A stretch of DNA of 64,000 bases from Chthoniobacter flavus (GTDB lineage: Bacteria; Verrucomicrobiota; Verrucomicrobiia; Chthoniobacterales; Chthoniobacteraceae). Location of the stretch: the NCBI GenBank assembly GCA_945861435.1, contig CAMAUX010000029.1, positions 1 through 64,000 on the forward strand. Direction: 5' to 3'. The notes under the pieces are model-generated. The model worked only from the letters and a program-made list of their open reading frames with translations. It was not told the origin of the DNA and ran no database searches. Below, one piece after another: positions 63,987 to 64,000 of the stretch. The position numbers and the translations under genes were made by a program. The stretch's first letter is position 1, and each line of letters starts with the position of its first letter.

Positions 63987-64000
63987 GGCAGACGCCTGCA
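63987..64000 (-). repeat. Possible third copy of the 100-bp repeat, cut by the window edge
   Basis: Read on the minus strand, the last 14 bases are TGCAGGCGTCTGCC, identical to the block in copy B. The rest of the copy would lie beyond the right edge, upstream of the VapBC pair. Fourteen bases are not proof. Confidence 0.4.

Noticed and set aside
1-64000. CRISPR array or tRNA gene
   Set aside because: The tandem repeats seen (57 bp, 15 bp and PTPKP-type) are in frame inside coding sequence and have no spacers. I found no cloverleaf with a GGTTCGAATCC-type arm.

Overview
The window is 64 kb of high-GC, gene-dense bacterial chromosome. Its gene content points to the PVC superphylum, most likely Verrucomicrobiota. 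Marker families are three DUF1501 proteins, a DUF1549/DUF1553 protein, a cytochrome/WD40 protein, a ThuA/dehydrogenase fusion, two formylglycine sulfatases, a YHYH protein, and several ExbB/ExbD sets. Many starts lack a clear Shine-Dalgarno sequence and some are GTG or TTG. The phylum call is inferred from gene content. No rRNA, tRNA or CRISPR array was seen.

Layout. 1-1.7 kb: the tail and terminal repeat of an IS256-type element, a DUF4404-like protein, a basic repeat protein and an Rrf2 regulator. 1.8-9.9 kb: a giant ThuA/SGNH-like/dehydrogenase/cupredoxin fusion, a sulfatase, a cyclase-family hydrolase and, divergently, an FAH-family hydrolase. 9.9-22.1 kb: a minus-strand operon running DUF1501, DUF1501, DUF1549/1553, bacterial pre-peptidase-like protein, cytochrome-WD40, with a third DUF1501 gene upstream. 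22.3-29.3 kb: a ferritin-like protein, an ExbD-ExbD-ExbB-TPR envelope module, a PpiD-like chaperone, a TPR protein and metG. 29.3-41.3 kb: M42 peptidase, LpxL-like acyltransferase, L,D-transpeptidase, ispH, a glycosyltransferase, two envelope hypotheticals, carB and a LolA-like protein. 41.4-44.5 kb: a second ExbB-ExbD-TonB set and an aquaporin. 44.7-53.4 kb: glpX, rhamnulokinase, a PepSY-like protein and a tripartite RND efflux operon. 53.4-64 kb: a beta-helix protein, esterase, sulfatase, zinc-ribbon membrane protein, SGNH-like protein, YHYH/EF-hand protein, uronate-isomerase-like protein, EamA transporter and a VapBC-type pair.

Working together. The secreted sulfatases, esterase, beta-helix protein, rhamnulokinase and uronate-isomerase-like protein fit a bacterium that degrades sulfated, acetylated, rhamnose- or uronate-bearing polysaccharides. 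The two proton-driven ExbB/ExbD systems would energise outer-membrane uptake or envelope processes. The cytochrome/DUF1501/DUF1549 operon is characteristic of this superphylum and has no settled function. It is the best candidate here for an undescribed system: a secreted redox and hydrolase assembly whose two downstream gene junctions are translationally coupled.

A 100-bp hairpin-bearing repeat occurs in inverted orientation at 55834-55933 and 61881-61980, and a possible third copy is cut by the right edge.
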